Source: Crambe crambe (Eukaryota > Porifera > Demospongiae > Poecilosclerida > Crambeidae). Taken from it: DNA of 64,000 nucleotides. How positions within the stretch are numbered: position 1 is the first letter of the stretch; each line of letters begins with the position of its first letter. The DNA lies in NCBI GenBank assembly GCA_963924555.1, contig OZ004597.1:5963904-6027903 (forward strand). The letters run 5' to 3'. Under the pieces are notes generated by a model. It was not told where the DNA came from, ran no database searches, and was given only the letters and a program-made list of their open reading frames with translations. The position numbers and the translations under genes were made by a program. Below are positions 11,370 to 22,493 of this stretch, in pieces.

Positions 11370-11483
11370 GTTATACGCATGCGCATGCTGCGTCGTTTAG
11401 GGGGCGGGGCTCGTACCAATACCAAGAGAAGGTAAAGGGTCGCCGATACCGCCAGTGCCCTCTCGAAACTAGGTGACATCAAG
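11370..11483 (+). promoter_or_regulatory. Probable promoter with NRF-1-like palindrome and GC box
   Basis: TACGCATGCGCATGCTGCG (about 11374-11392) contains the palindromic NRF-1-type core, followed by a GGGGGCGGGGC box near 11400. A CpG-rich leader runs up to the ATG at 11484. The same motif pair precedes the receptor gene at 56755. Confidence 0.55.
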
Positions 11484-12044
11484 ATGAACCCTTGCCCAGA
11501 GAGTGAGTTTTCCATTACTCATAACTCATACTAACTGACCCTAAGCCCACTAATAATGAATAGAGCCAGCTAGCAAAACTTAAGTTTACACTAGCACTGG
11601 ACTGTCCCTGTGAACTCAGCTAGCCAATAATCATACAATACAATGATTATTGGCTAGCTGAGTTAGTGGAAGCTAGACCTGCCCACATATAACTAGCTAG
11701 CTCTATCTCGAAGACCAATAAACACATGAACATAAAACTCATATCTAATAGCTATGTTCACGGTTATCACCGTTGATTTTTTGTTTTGTGGAAATTTACA
11801 TGGGAAAATGGCACTTCACCTGTTCCTTGGAAAACCTACAGCAGCGGGTACCAGGTGATATGATTTTTAACACTTTGAAATGCCTTTGCTACATAGGAAC
11901 TATTTGTAGGCTAAGTGCATGCATTTCTATAGCTAACTGATTTTATTAGATGTTGCAGATCTCACCGTTGAAGTTACTGAAAGTGAAAGTGAAAATAGTG
12001 ACAATTCAGACACAAGTATGAATAGTGACAGTCCAGGAAATTAA
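11484..12044 (+). CDS. Upstream ORF (37 residues), spliced across the first intron
   Basis: ATG at 11484; exon 11484-11502 joins 11950-12044 (donor GAGA|GTGAGT, acceptor TTTATTAG). The joined frame begins MNPCPENVADLTVEV, turns Ser/Glu/Asp-rich and stops at 12044, 46 bp before the ATG of the next frame on the same exon. It is either a translated upstream ORF, a second cistron, or the 5' end of an isoform not seen here. No family is recognised. Confidence 0.4.
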
Positions 12045-12090
12045 AGTTTAATATTTTCTCTACCCTACCCTCTCTCTGGAGGAATCCACA

Positions 12091-14534
12091 ATGGCTGCCC
12101 TTCAAGTGAAAGGTGATGATACTGACTCAGCATTTGGTACGATCAGTGGTGGAACAAGTGTGGCCACTCGTTCATTCACTTCGGGACTTAGGACCAATGA
12201 GTCCATGGTAAATGACAGTGTGTGAGTCAATTACCAAGGCAGGACTGACATAACAAGATGCCTCAGCATATAGTAGACTTGGCTAGGTAATGTTTGGGTG
12301 GCACTCCAGCTTGTCATTAAACTGATGGAGATTTTTTGCAAGTGCTAAAGTCATACTTTCATGGTCATGATATGTGTGCTTAGTTCCTTTGCTCCTGCTC
12401 TTGCTGCTGATGGTTTTATTGGCTCTCTCGCTGCTTTTTAAACTTGTAGACTCTGTTCTCACTGTTCAAGTCTTCGCTATAATTTGTGCAGCAAGCAAGC
12501 GAGCAACTAAGAGCAGCGAGAGCAGAGACTAGATGTAGTAGGCATGTTAATACACTGACAGCAAAAGAAAGCCAAAAAAGAGAGTACAAAACTTAAAGGC
12601 ATCAAATGATCTGCAGGTACTAAATATTCAGCGGTTTCGATTTGGCAGGTAAAAGGATGTTTTGCTCAGTGAATGCCATTTAAATCCTTGTTTGAAATAG
12701 CTTCGAATAATGTTAGTGTTTCTTCTAATATTGGATCAACCTAAGTGGCAAACTGGCACAGCTGCTTTAGCTTCTACAGCAAAAAATAAAGATTTAATGA
12801 GGTCAAAATAACATCATGAGTCAGGAGAATTAGTCAAATTGCTTCTTTGTGCCTATAACAGAGACTACAAAATCCACTTTCCTTGTGTTGATTTTCATTG
12901 CATCTAAGAAAATAGTCCCTTAGCTAGTACTATAGTCCACTAGTAGTACTATAGTCCACTAGTAGTACTATAGTCCACTAGTAGTACTATAGTCCACTAG
13001 TAGTACTATAGTCCACTAGTAGTACTATATGTCTGCAATGCAGCTGCTACAGTGTATAGTCTGCAATGCAGCCACTAGTAGTACTATATTCTGCAATGCA
13101 GCCACAACTATAGTGTCTTAGCCATTGCAACCTGGACCATTTAGATTGGGTCAAGCTAAAGTCTAATGTTAATTCAATTAAAATAAAGGGAAACAGGAAA
13201 CCACATAAAGAGACCTAACGAGTGGTACCTACTGCAGTGCTAATTGCTAGACTACAAACCAAGTAAAGTGACACCTCTAAATACAGGACACTCAAGATCA
13301 TTACTTTTAACCACTGTATAAAAGGACACATCTCTATTATGGATGAAACTTTGTTTGGTCCCAACATTCAGGTTCCATAAAAACATAGAACTGCACTACA
13401 CTGAGTCCAAGCACTTATACCACATGATCAAGCCCTGTCAGAAAACCCATTAGCTAACACTTCCTCCCTCCCACCATGTTATGTCAACACCTACTTTATT
13501 GATGCAGACCAATGACCTCTCTGTCATTCATTGTTTCAGAGATTGTTGTACTAAGTCTTCTCTCCAGGTCATGACTGAAAGTTTCTTTAACCTGCCATAA
13601 TAATTATACTGTAACCTACCATAACCATAGTAACCTACCATAACCTATTGTAACCTACTGTAACCTACCATAACCTATTGTAACCTATTGTAACCTACTG
13701 TAACCTATTGTAACCTACTGCAACCTACCATAACCTATTGTAACCTACTGTAACCTACCATAATCACATAACTTTCTGTAACCTATTTTAATTAACCTAC
13801 CTATGCTAACCATAGTAACCTACTTGAACCTTATTGTAACCTACTGCTGCGTGTAACTCTATTTGTAACTAAATTGTAACCTGCCGTAACTTACTGTAAC
13901 TTAACCTATGCCATATTATGGAAAATAACTTTGTAACCTGGTTACATCATGATCAATGTTGACCTTTTTGACAGGTATATGCTTTGAGTTCTGAGTTCGA
14001 GCAGCAAACTGGAGTAGAGAATGGCAGAATGGGAGACGATTTAAATGTACATGGAGCTCCTGTAATATTCTGGAACGCTTTTATAGATTTGGTTCGTGGA
14101 AACAACTGGGTGAAATACAAGCCCAACACAAGAGACACCATTGGCGACAGAATATCCGACATAGTGGAAGAAGTAAGTGCAAACATTGATTGGCTTATTG
14201 GAATTTAAGCCTGTAAATAAACATTTTGTATAGAAAAGGGATATAGTGTTGATGAAAGTACCAACTGCAAGCAAAGTTCAGCTGGCTCAGTATTGCAGTG
14301 ACAGCAATTTCTTCAATTCAAGCAAAAGCTCAATATTTGCAGCTCAAGTGAGTTTGATTTTCCTTGTGTAGTACTTCTCGCTTCTTATAATCGTAATAAC
14401 TACCTCGTAATGGTATTGTGTTATAGGTGGATGTTGGACATGCATACACACCATCTCAGCCTTACTTCTTTATGGAGTTCAAACGCCATGCACCAAGTGG
14501 GTGTGTGGAAATTCTCAGACCTCAAGTACATTAA
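12091..14534 (+). CDS. Unrecognised 178-residue protein, four coding exons
   Basis: Exons 12091-12207, 13975-14172, 14234-14347 and 14427-14534 join in phase 0 at every junction with good GT-AG signals. The N-terminal 39 residues are polar (MAALQVKGDDTDSAF). The rest looks like a folded domain rich in aromatics and alternating hydrophobics (GAPVIFWNAFIDLV, SQPYFFMEFKRHAPSGCVEI) and ends in LRPQVH. There is no signal peptide, membrane segment or catalytic motif. I do not recognise the family. Consistent phases across four exons make a real gene likely. The first intron (1767 bp) holds two minisatellites. The promoter and an upstream ORF lie at 11370-12044. Confidence 0.65.
12925..13030. repeat. 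19-bp tandem repeat
   Basis: Unit AGTAGTACTATAGTCCACT repeated about 5.5 times. Each unit contains the near-palindrome AGTACTATAGT. Degenerate pieces (ACTAGTAGTACTATA) continue to about 13090. Confidence 0.9.
13611..13908. repeat. 10-bp minisatellite (TAACCTACTG/TAACCTATTG/TAACCTACCA)
   Basis: A run of TAACCT-headed decamers with alternating tails ACTG, ATTG and ACCA. Regular from about 13611 to 13760 and degenerate after. It lies in the long intron upstream of the exon at 13975. Confidence 0.88.
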
Positions 14535-15710
14535 CTTCAGCATCTGGCATAATGAAACACTGGAACTTCTTTTTATTAAAATTTTTAATTGGCAGTAGTG
14601 TCATAGCTATGGCTACTAATTGTACAAAATTGTTTGAAAGCAAAAGAAAGCACTGTTTATGTTATAGCACTATGAGGGTTTTATTAAATCAGTGGCCCTC
14701 AACACTGCTGTGCCTCCTACAGTTATATCCTGAGCTCCAAATGTAGTTGAACTTCAGTCAATGAATAGGTAGCTTTTTATACTAAATCTTACAAGAAAGA
14801 TAAGGCAAAAAAATTCTGGTCTGGTGATATTGAAGATTGTAGCTATGCTACTGCATATGGTGTGACCCATTTCTCCCAATATAAAATTTTTCACCTCTTG
14901 GAAGATCACCCAAAAAAGCTATAATTATGGGTGATTGATAGCAATTAGCTAGCTAAGTTATGAGTGAAGGAAAAGTTCCTAATGATGAGGTATAATAATA
15001 ATCTACAGGTAGAGTCCATGCATAGCTACTCGAACCCTAAAGTGATTTAGACCTCTCCTGATCCATTCAAACCATCTAAAAATTTCAAGACCAGAGGGAG
15101 GTAACTAAACTGAACTTGCAGCTGCCATAACACACATCAATCCTGGAGTAGAGCTAATGTTATCAAAAGTCTGGGAGACATAGTTCTTCTTGACTTGAAT
15201 GCAGCATGCATGGCCTACATTAAGGAAGTGTCTGTCATGGAGCCTAAGGGGGGTTCAAAATAAGGGAAAGGGAAGTCACATGACTCTCATGTGAGCATCA
15301 TGTGATGTAAATAGAAGTTGTTGATGCTATAGGAGAGAGTATATAATGTGGAGAAAGTCTATAATGCCATGATCATGTGGTCAGTCATCTCCTAGAATTA
15401 TAGTTTTCAATTTCCTCCCTTCCCTCCCCTCCCTCCCTCCCTTCCCTCCCCTCCCTACCTCCCCTCCCCTCTCCTTCTCTTTACCACAAAGGCGCTAGGC
15501 ATCCACACTACACGCAGGTGCTACTGATTAGGGGCATTTATGCACATGTGCAGTAATTCCGTGAAATAGGGATCCCAGAACCATTCTGTTGGTCAATGTT
15601 GTTTTGGGTGTAGCTATCTGTTGAAAGCAAAAATGAACCACATGCATGTAAAAAACACACAATAGCTAGTCTGGCAATAGCTAGCCATAGCAAGCTAGAT
15701 AGTTGCAAGC
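14535..15710. other. Intergenic with a pyrimidine tract
   Basis: Contains the 3' flank of the preceding gene and, at about 15411-15480, a C/T-only tract of CCCTCCCTCC type. No coding feature recognised. Confidence 0.5.
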
Positions 15711-17363
15711 ATGGATTGTAGATTGCTTTTCATGTTGCTACTTTTTCCTTGTAGTGAGGCCTCAGGAGATATCCGATATCGGGAAGAATCAGAGGTTAAA
15801 GAGATGACCTGTCCCACATGGTACCACACTAACTCTGCTGGTCGGTGTGAATGTGGTGCACGCTTGAGAGATAAAGTGATATGTAAGCCAAATAAGAAAG
15901 TTGATACTATTGCCTGGCTGTGTATGAGTTACGATAATAAAAGTAAAGTCACAGTTGCAGGAAAATGCATATACAGTCCTTTAGGCAGCTTCAATAACGA
16001 TTATTTTATCAAGCAGCCCACTGCTGTGACAGAGTTGGATAATTTCACTTGTGGCTGGTTGAATCGAACTGGCCTTTTGTGCAGTCACTGCAGGAATCAG
16101 TCACATGGAGTTGCTGTGCTATCCTACAGGTATGAGTGTGTGGAATGTCTGGGGAGTATCTATGGATGGCTGCTCTATTTCACCCTCGTACTTGTTCCAG
16201 TCACATTATTCTTCCTTGTCATTATAGTCTGCAACATTCGTGCAACAGCAGCCCACATGAATGCATTCATATGCACTGTACAGATCATATTCTACACTAT
16301 CAACACTCAAATAGGTGGAGTTCATACGAGCTTTGATAAATTTGCTGTGACCATATTGGGTATTTGGAGTTTGGATTTTTTTCAGTATACTTTCCCTCCA
16401 TTCTGCATTGATAAAAACTACTCGACTTTGAGAGTATTATCATTTGGCTACATCAATGCCTTCTATCCACTAGCTCTCCTGATAATCACGTACATTTCCA
16501 TTGAGTTACATAACAAAAACTACCGACTGTTCAGAACAATTTGGCTACCTTTTGGATTATGTCTGTCTTCTATTCAGAAGCATTTGTCTGTGAAACTTCA
16601 CATTAATGCGAGGTTGAATGTTTTAAATGCATTTGCTACTTTCATCATCTTAGCCTATTGCAAGATATTGTACACTAATTTTTCCCTTCTTAGTTTTACA
16701 CAGCTCTTCAAAAATAATGGATCTCCATTTCCACCAAATAAAACACGATATACTCTCTACAATGCTTCAGTGCCATACCTCGGAGAAGAGCACAAACCTT
16801 ACTTCATCCTGGCCATTACTGTGCTCCTGGTCTTCAACATCTTTCCAATGCTTCTTCTACTTTTGTACCCCACAAAACCCTTTCAAACGTTACTTAACTG
16901 CTTCCCCCAAATGCGTTGGGATTACCTTCACATATTCATGGATTGCTTTCAAGGGTGTTATAAAAATGGAACTAACAACACTCTGGACTATCGCTACTTC
17001 GCTGGACTTTACCTCCTCATTCGATTCATAAACCACATCGGTATGATTGGGCCTGGGTCGTACAACATCATGATTCAGAATATTCTTCACCTGACTGTCT
17101 CAATTCTGTTTGGAGTTTTGCGACCATACAGAAATGATTTCTATAACAGATTAGACTGTACATTCTTTGGATTGCTAACATTTGGCAGTGTATGGATGCT
17201 CTGCAACAAATATATTGTCCGTCTACGAAACTATTCAGTCATATTATTATACATCTTGGGAATGATTACAGTGCTGCCCTACACACTGTTGATACTACTA
17301 CAGAACTTGATATCAATAGTGTGTCCACAGAATCTCATAATTAAACTCAAAAAAATTCTTTAA
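15711..17363 (+). CDS. Orphan multi-pass membrane protein, array copy 1
   Basis: Intronless 550-residue ORF. Residues 1-17 form a signal peptide (MDCRLLFMLLLFPCSEAS). A Cys-rich ectodomain follows to about residue 150 with several N-glycosylation sites and the motifs CGWLNRTGLLCSHC and YECVECLG. About nine hydrophobic segments follow from GWLLYFTLVLVPVTLFFLV (about 152) to the C-terminus, which ends in a short basic tail (KLKKIL). The family resembles expanded orphan membrane proteins of sponges and cnidarians, from memory; ligand and function are unknown. It differs from copy 2 at a few residues and in one clustered block (INHIGMIGPGSYN here, INHINTIYNHPSYT there). Confidence 0.85.
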   Translation: MDCRLLFMLLLFPCSEASGDIRYREESEVKEMTCPTWYHTNSAGRCECGARLRDKVICKPNKKVDTIAWLCMSYDNKSKVTVAGKCIYSPLGSFNNDYFIKQPTAVTELDNFTCGWLNRTGLLCSHCRNQSHGVAVLSYRYECVECLGSIYGWLLYFTLVLVPVTLFFLVIIVCNIRATAAHMNAFICTVQIIFYTINTQIGGVHTSFDKFAVTILGIWSLDFFQYTFPPFCIDKNYSTLRVLSFGYINAFYPLALLIITYISIELHNKNYRLFRTIWLPFGLCLSSIQKHLSVKLHINARLNVLNAFATFIILAYCKILYTNFSLLSFTQLFKNNGSPFPPNKTRYTLYNASVPYLGEEHKPYFILAITVLLVFNIFPMLLLLLYPTKPFQTLLNCFPQMRWDYLHIFMDCFQGCYKNGTNNTLDYRYFAGLYLLIRFINHIGMIGPGSYNIMIQNILHLTVSILFGVLRPYRNDFYNRLDCTFFGLLTFGSVWMLCNKYIVRLRNYSVILLYILGMITVLPYTLLILLQNLISIVCPQNLIIKLKKIL

Positions 17364-19065
17364 AGCTAGTAACACTTTTTGATCACAATGTGGCTTGCCA
17401 AGATTCAATGATATAATGATTATTGAGACCTGAATATCAAGAATATTCATTGAAGGCTTCTATCCAGTAAGAGTAAAATATCCCCTTGATAGTGCCCCCA
17501 TGCAAAAGATGTTGTTCTTTCAGTACACCCCACAGAGTGTTTATTCTGCAACCCAAAGTTGCAACTGAAAAAAAAACTTTTGTAACCTTATTTTCTCCAA
17601 TAAGGTAACTTTGCACATAGCTTTCTCCCCTTGATTGATTTTCCTCCCTTGAGTTCTAGTAGTGATGATACCTATGCTTACTTACTAAGATGTTGCTGTT
17701 GTTATGCTCTTTCCCATGTTAGATAGCTACCATATACAATGTGCTTATTATGGTGACATATACTGTTGGCTTCTTAGTTCTAGTAGCCAGCATGAAGCGA
17801 GCTTCGATACAATGATTATGTTTATTTGACATATAACATATGATGACATAATTATTACTAGATACCATAGCCAGCATAAAGCAAAGATTATGATAGCCTC
17901 ATCCCCAGGCTCTCTCGCGCACTCACGAGAAGCTCTCAGAGAGAGCTTTCTTTTGAGACCAAAGCATCATGGAGGTATGGACGGAAATAAAAATAATAAT
18001 AATATGGTATACCTCCAACAGTGTGTTCATGGAGTCTCATAGTAAAAATTCTCTATATACGTAACATTTTTGATAATTATTAGTGATAATGTTTATTATC
18101 ACATGCAGTGTGATTTGCCAAGATACAATCACGTAAGTATTGAGGCCTGTGTTAGAACATTCCTGATAGCCTGCATTGAAGGACCTTCTCTTCTTATTCT
18201 CCCCTTGATACTGTCCCTCTTGATAAATCTAAAAATCTGCAGGCAATAATAACAGGTGCATGCTCTTTCAAGTACACCTAGCTATGGCATGTTTATTCTG
18301 CTGTAATTTTGCTTCTGTATAAAGTTGGGGTCAAACTCCTTGTTCAAGTACTCCTTGGATCATAAACATGGAAATCACAATAATGAGTCTTTAAAACTTC
18401 AGCCTATTCCCTTATTTGGAAATGATTTGGTATCCCCTCTGAGTCATATATAAGCTTATCAAAACAATACAAAGGTTCAAAAACAAAACTTTGGGGAAAG
18501 AATACAATGTAGGTACATACATAATGTACCTTGTGTGCTTGTACTGTTCAGTACAGATGTCTGTGAACACATCAGGAAGGAAGGGAGGGGAGGGGAAGGA
18601 GGGAGGGGAGGGGAAATCATGTGACTACCTCCAGCTATATCAATAGTCAAGGTGGCTCCATAGATAGGGGCAGTAATATTTGCAGAATCATTGGTAAAAT
18701 TAATTATAGCTATGAACTGCAAGAAAGAAGTCACAAGTTCAATAGATCACATGCCATGATCTGACACAATAATGATATTACATGAGAAATCCCCCCCTTC
18801 TCTCAAGCCCCTCCCACAACCTAACAAAGGTTTGAGAGAGTAGTAGGAAAGTTGGTTCGTTAAGGTACAAGGACATGATTACATTGGAGCCTGCATGAAT
18901 ATCATATCAGGGCAAGAAAAATATAATACAGATCATGTGCCATTGTATAATGTTATTGTTTATTTGGGTGCCATCTGTTGAAATCGAAAGCCCCCATACA
19001 TATTTACAATATGTAGGGAAAAAAAGCACACAATAGTCTGGATAGCAAGCTAGCTCGTTGCAAGC
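17364..19065. repeat. Array spacer 1
   Basis: Non-coding spacer nearly identical to 20722-22493 over most of its length; together with the genes it defines a duplicated unit of about 3.4 kb. It contains a G/A-rich tract at about 18573-18613 (AGGGAGGGGAGGGG), with G-quadruplex potential. Confidence 0.88.
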
Positions 19066-20721
19066 ATGGATTGTAGATTGCTTTTCATGTTGCTACTTTT
19101 TCCTTGTAGTGAGGCCTCAGGAGATATCCGATATCGGGAAGAATCAGAGGTTAAAGAGATGACCTGTCCCACATGGTACCACACTAACTCTGCTGGTCGG
19201 TGTGAATGTGGTGCACGCTTGAGAGATAAAGTGATATGTAAGCCAAATAAGAAAGTTGCTACTATTGCCTGGCTGTGTATGAGTTACGATAATAAAAGTA
19301 AAGTCACAGTTGCAGGAAAATGCATATACAGTCCTTTAGGCAGCTTCAATAACGATTATTTTATCGAGCAGCCCACCGCTGTGACAGAGTTGGATAATTT
19401 CACTTGTGGCTGGTTGAATCGAACTGGCCTTTTGTGCAGTCACTGCAGGAATCAGTCACATGGAGTTGCTGTGCAATCCTACAGGTATGAGTGTGTGGAA
19501 TGTCTGGGGAGTATCTATGGATGGCTGCTCTATTTCACCCTCGTACTTGTTCCAGTCACATTATTCTTCCTTGTCATTATAGTCTGCAACATTCGTGCAA
19601 CAGCAGCCCACATGAATGCATTCATATGCATTGTACAGATCATATTCTACACTATCAACACTCAAATAGGTGGAGTTCATACGAGCTTTGATAAATTTGC
19701 TGTGACCATATTGGGTATTTGGAGTTTGGATTTTTTTCAGTATACTTTCCCTCCATTCTGCATTGATAAAAACTACTCGACTTTGAGAGTATTATCATTT
19801 GGCTACATCAATGCCTTCTATCCACTAGCTCTCCTGATAATCACGTACATTTCCATTGAGTTACATAACAAAAACTACCGACTGTTCAGAACAATTTGGC
19901 TACCTTTTGGATTATGTCTGTCTTCTATTCAGAAGCATTTGTCTGTGAAACTTCACATTAATGCGAGGTTGAATGTTTTAAATGCATTTGCTACTTTCAT
20001 CATCTTAGCCTATTGCAAGATATTGTACACTAATTTTTCCCTTCTTAGTTTTACACAGCTCTTCAAGAATAATGGATCTCCATTTCCACCAAATAAAACA
20101 CGATATACTCTCTACAATGCTTCAGTGCCATACCTCGGAGAAGAGCACAAACCTTACTTCATCCTGGCCATTACTGTGCTCCTGGTCTTCAACATCTTTC
20201 CAATGCTTCTTCTACTTTTGTACCCCACAAAACCCTTTCAAAAGTTACTTAACTGCTTCCCCCAAATGCGTTGGGATTACCTTCACATATTCATGGATTG
20301 CTTTCAAGGGTGTTACAAAAATGGAACTAATAACACTCTGGACTATCGCTACTTCGCTGGACTTTACCTCCTCTTTCGATTCATAAACCACATCAATACG
20401 ATCTACAATCATCCCTCGTACACCATCATGATTCAGAATATTCTTCACCTGACTGTCTCGATTCTGTTTGGAGTTTTGCGACCATACAGAAATGATTTCT
20501 ATAACAGATTAGACTGTACATTCTTTGGATTGCTAACATTTGGCAGTGTATGGATGCTCTGCAACAAATATATTGTCCGTCTACGAAACTATTCAGTCAT
20601 ATTATTATACATCTTGGGAATGATTACAGTGCTGCCCTACACACTGTTGATACTACTACAGAACTTGATATCAATAGTGTGTCCACAGAATCTCATAATT
20701 AAACTCAAAAAAATTCTTTAA
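19066..20721 (+). CDS. Orphan multi-pass membrane protein, array copy 2
   Basis: Intronless 551-residue ORF nearly identical to the copy at 15711, with the same signal peptide, Cys-rich ectodomain and about nine membrane segments. Differences include D/A near residue 66 (KKVATIAW), K/E near 102 (YFIEQP), and the block INHINTIYNHPSYT. All Cys of the ectodomain are kept and the frame is fully open, so it is probably functional. The start context GTTGCAAGCATGG matches copy 1. Confidence 0.85.
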   Translation: MDCRLLFMLLLFPCSEASGDIRYREESEVKEMTCPTWYHTNSAGRCECGARLRDKVICKPNKKVATIAWLCMSYDNKSKVTVAGKCIYSPLGSFNNDYFIEQPTAVTELDNFTCGWLNRTGLLCSHCRNQSHGVAVQSYRYECVECLGSIYGWLLYFTLVLVPVTLFFLVIIVCNIRATAAHMNAFICIVQIIFYTINTQIGGVHTSFDKFAVTILGIWSLDFFQYTFPPFCIDKNYSTLRVLSFGYINAFYPLALLIITYISIELHNKNYRLFRTIWLPFGLCLSSIQKHLSVKLHINARLNVLNAFATFIILAYCKILYTNFSLLSFTQLFKNNGSPFPPNKTRYTLYNASVPYLGEEHKPYFILAITVLLVFNIFPMLLLLLYPTKPFQKLLNCFPQMRWDYLHIFMDCFQGCYKNGTNNTLDYRYFAGLYLLFRFINHINTIYNHPSYTIMIQNILHLTVSILFGVLRPYRNDFYNRLDCTFFGLLTFGSVWMLCNKYIVRLRNYSVILLYILGMITVLPYTLLILLQNLISIVCPQNLIIKLKKIL

Positions 20722-22493
20722 AGCTAGTAACACTTTTTGATCACAATGTGGCTTGCCAAGATTCAATGATATAATGATTATTGAGACCTGAATATCAAGA
20801 ATATTCATTGAAGGCTTCTATCCAGTAAGAGTAAAATATCCCCTTGATAGTGCCCCCATGCAAAAGATGTTGTTCTTTCAGTACACCCCACAGAGTGTTT
20901 ATTCTGCAACCCAAAGTTGCCACTGAAAAAAAAACTTTTGTAACCTTATTTTCTCCAATAAGGTAACTTTGCACATAGCTTTCTCCCCTTGATTGATTTT
21001 CCTCCCTTGAGTTCTAGTAGTGATGATACCTATGCTTACTTACTAAGATGTTGCTGTTATTATGCTCTTTCCCATGTTAGATAGCTACCATATACAATGT
21101 GCTTATTATGGTGACATATACTGTTGGCTTCTAGTAGCCAGCATGAAGCGAGCTTCGATACAATGATTATGTTTATTTGACATATAACATATGATGACAT
21201 AATTATTACTAGATACCATAGCCAGCATAAAGCAAAGATTATGATAGCCTCATCCCCAGGCTCTCTCGCGCACTCACGAGAAGCTCTCAGAGAGAGCTTT
21301 CTTTTGAGACCAAATCAAGGGGTAGCATCATGGAGGTATGGACGGAAATAAAAATAATAATAATATGGTATACCTCCAACAGTGTGTTCATGGAGTCTCA
21401 TAGTTAAAAATTCTCTATATACGTAACATTTTTGATAATTATTAGTGATAATGTTTATTATCACATGCAGTGTGATTTGCCAAGATACAATCACTTAAGT
21501 ATTGAGGCCTGTGTTAGAACATTCCTGATAGCCTGCATTGAAGGACCTTCTCTTCTTATTCTCCCCTTGATACTGTCCCTCTTGATAAATCTAAAAATCT
21601 GCAGGCAATAATAACAGGTGCTCTTTCAAGTACACCTAGCTATGACATGTTTATTCTGCAACCAAAAGTTGTAATTTTGCTTCTGTATAAAGTTGGGGTC
21701 AAACTCCTTGTTCAAGTACTCCTTGGATCATAAACATGGAAATCACAATAATGAGTCTTTAAAACTTCAGCCTATTCCTTATTTGGAAATGATTTGGTAT
21801 CCCCTCTGAGTCATATATAAGCTTATCAAAACAATACAAAGGTTCAAAAACAAAACTTTGGGGAAAGAATACAATGTAGGTACATACTTAATGTACCTTG
21901 TGTGCTTGTACTGTTCAGTACAGATGTCTGTGAACACATCAGGAAGGAAGGGAAGGGAGGGGAAGGAGGGAGGGGAGGGGAGGGGAGGGGAAGGAGGGAG
22001 GGGAGGGGAAGGAGGAAAGGAGGGAGGGGAGGGGAAATCATGTGACTACCTCCAGCTATATCAATAGTCAAGGTGGCTCCATAGATAGGGGCAGTAATAT
22101 TTGCAGAATCATTGGTAAAATTGTAGCTATGAACTGCAAGAAAGAAGTCACAAGTTCAATAGATCACATGCCATGATCTGACACGATAATGATATTACAT
22201 GAGAAATCCCCCCTTCTCTCAAGCCCCTCCCACAACCTAACAAAGGTTTGAGAGAGTAGTTGACAAAAGAAGAGGAAAGTTGGTTCGTTAAGGTACAAGG
22301 ACATAATTACATTGGAGCCTGCATGAATATCATATCAGGGCAAGAAAAATATAATACAGATCATGTGCCATTGTATAATGTTATTGTTTATTTGGGTGCC
22401 ATCTGTTGAAATCGAAAGCCCCCATACATATTTACAATATGTAGGGAAAAAAAGCACACAATAGTCTGGATAGCAAGCTAGCTCGTTGCAAGT
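20722..22493. repeat. Array spacer 2 with expanded G-rich minisatellite
   Basis: Second copy of the spacer at 17364-19065. Its purine tract has grown to about 21941-22037 (repeated GGGAGGGGAAGGA), roughly twice the length of the first. Other differences are small indels. Confidence 0.88.
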
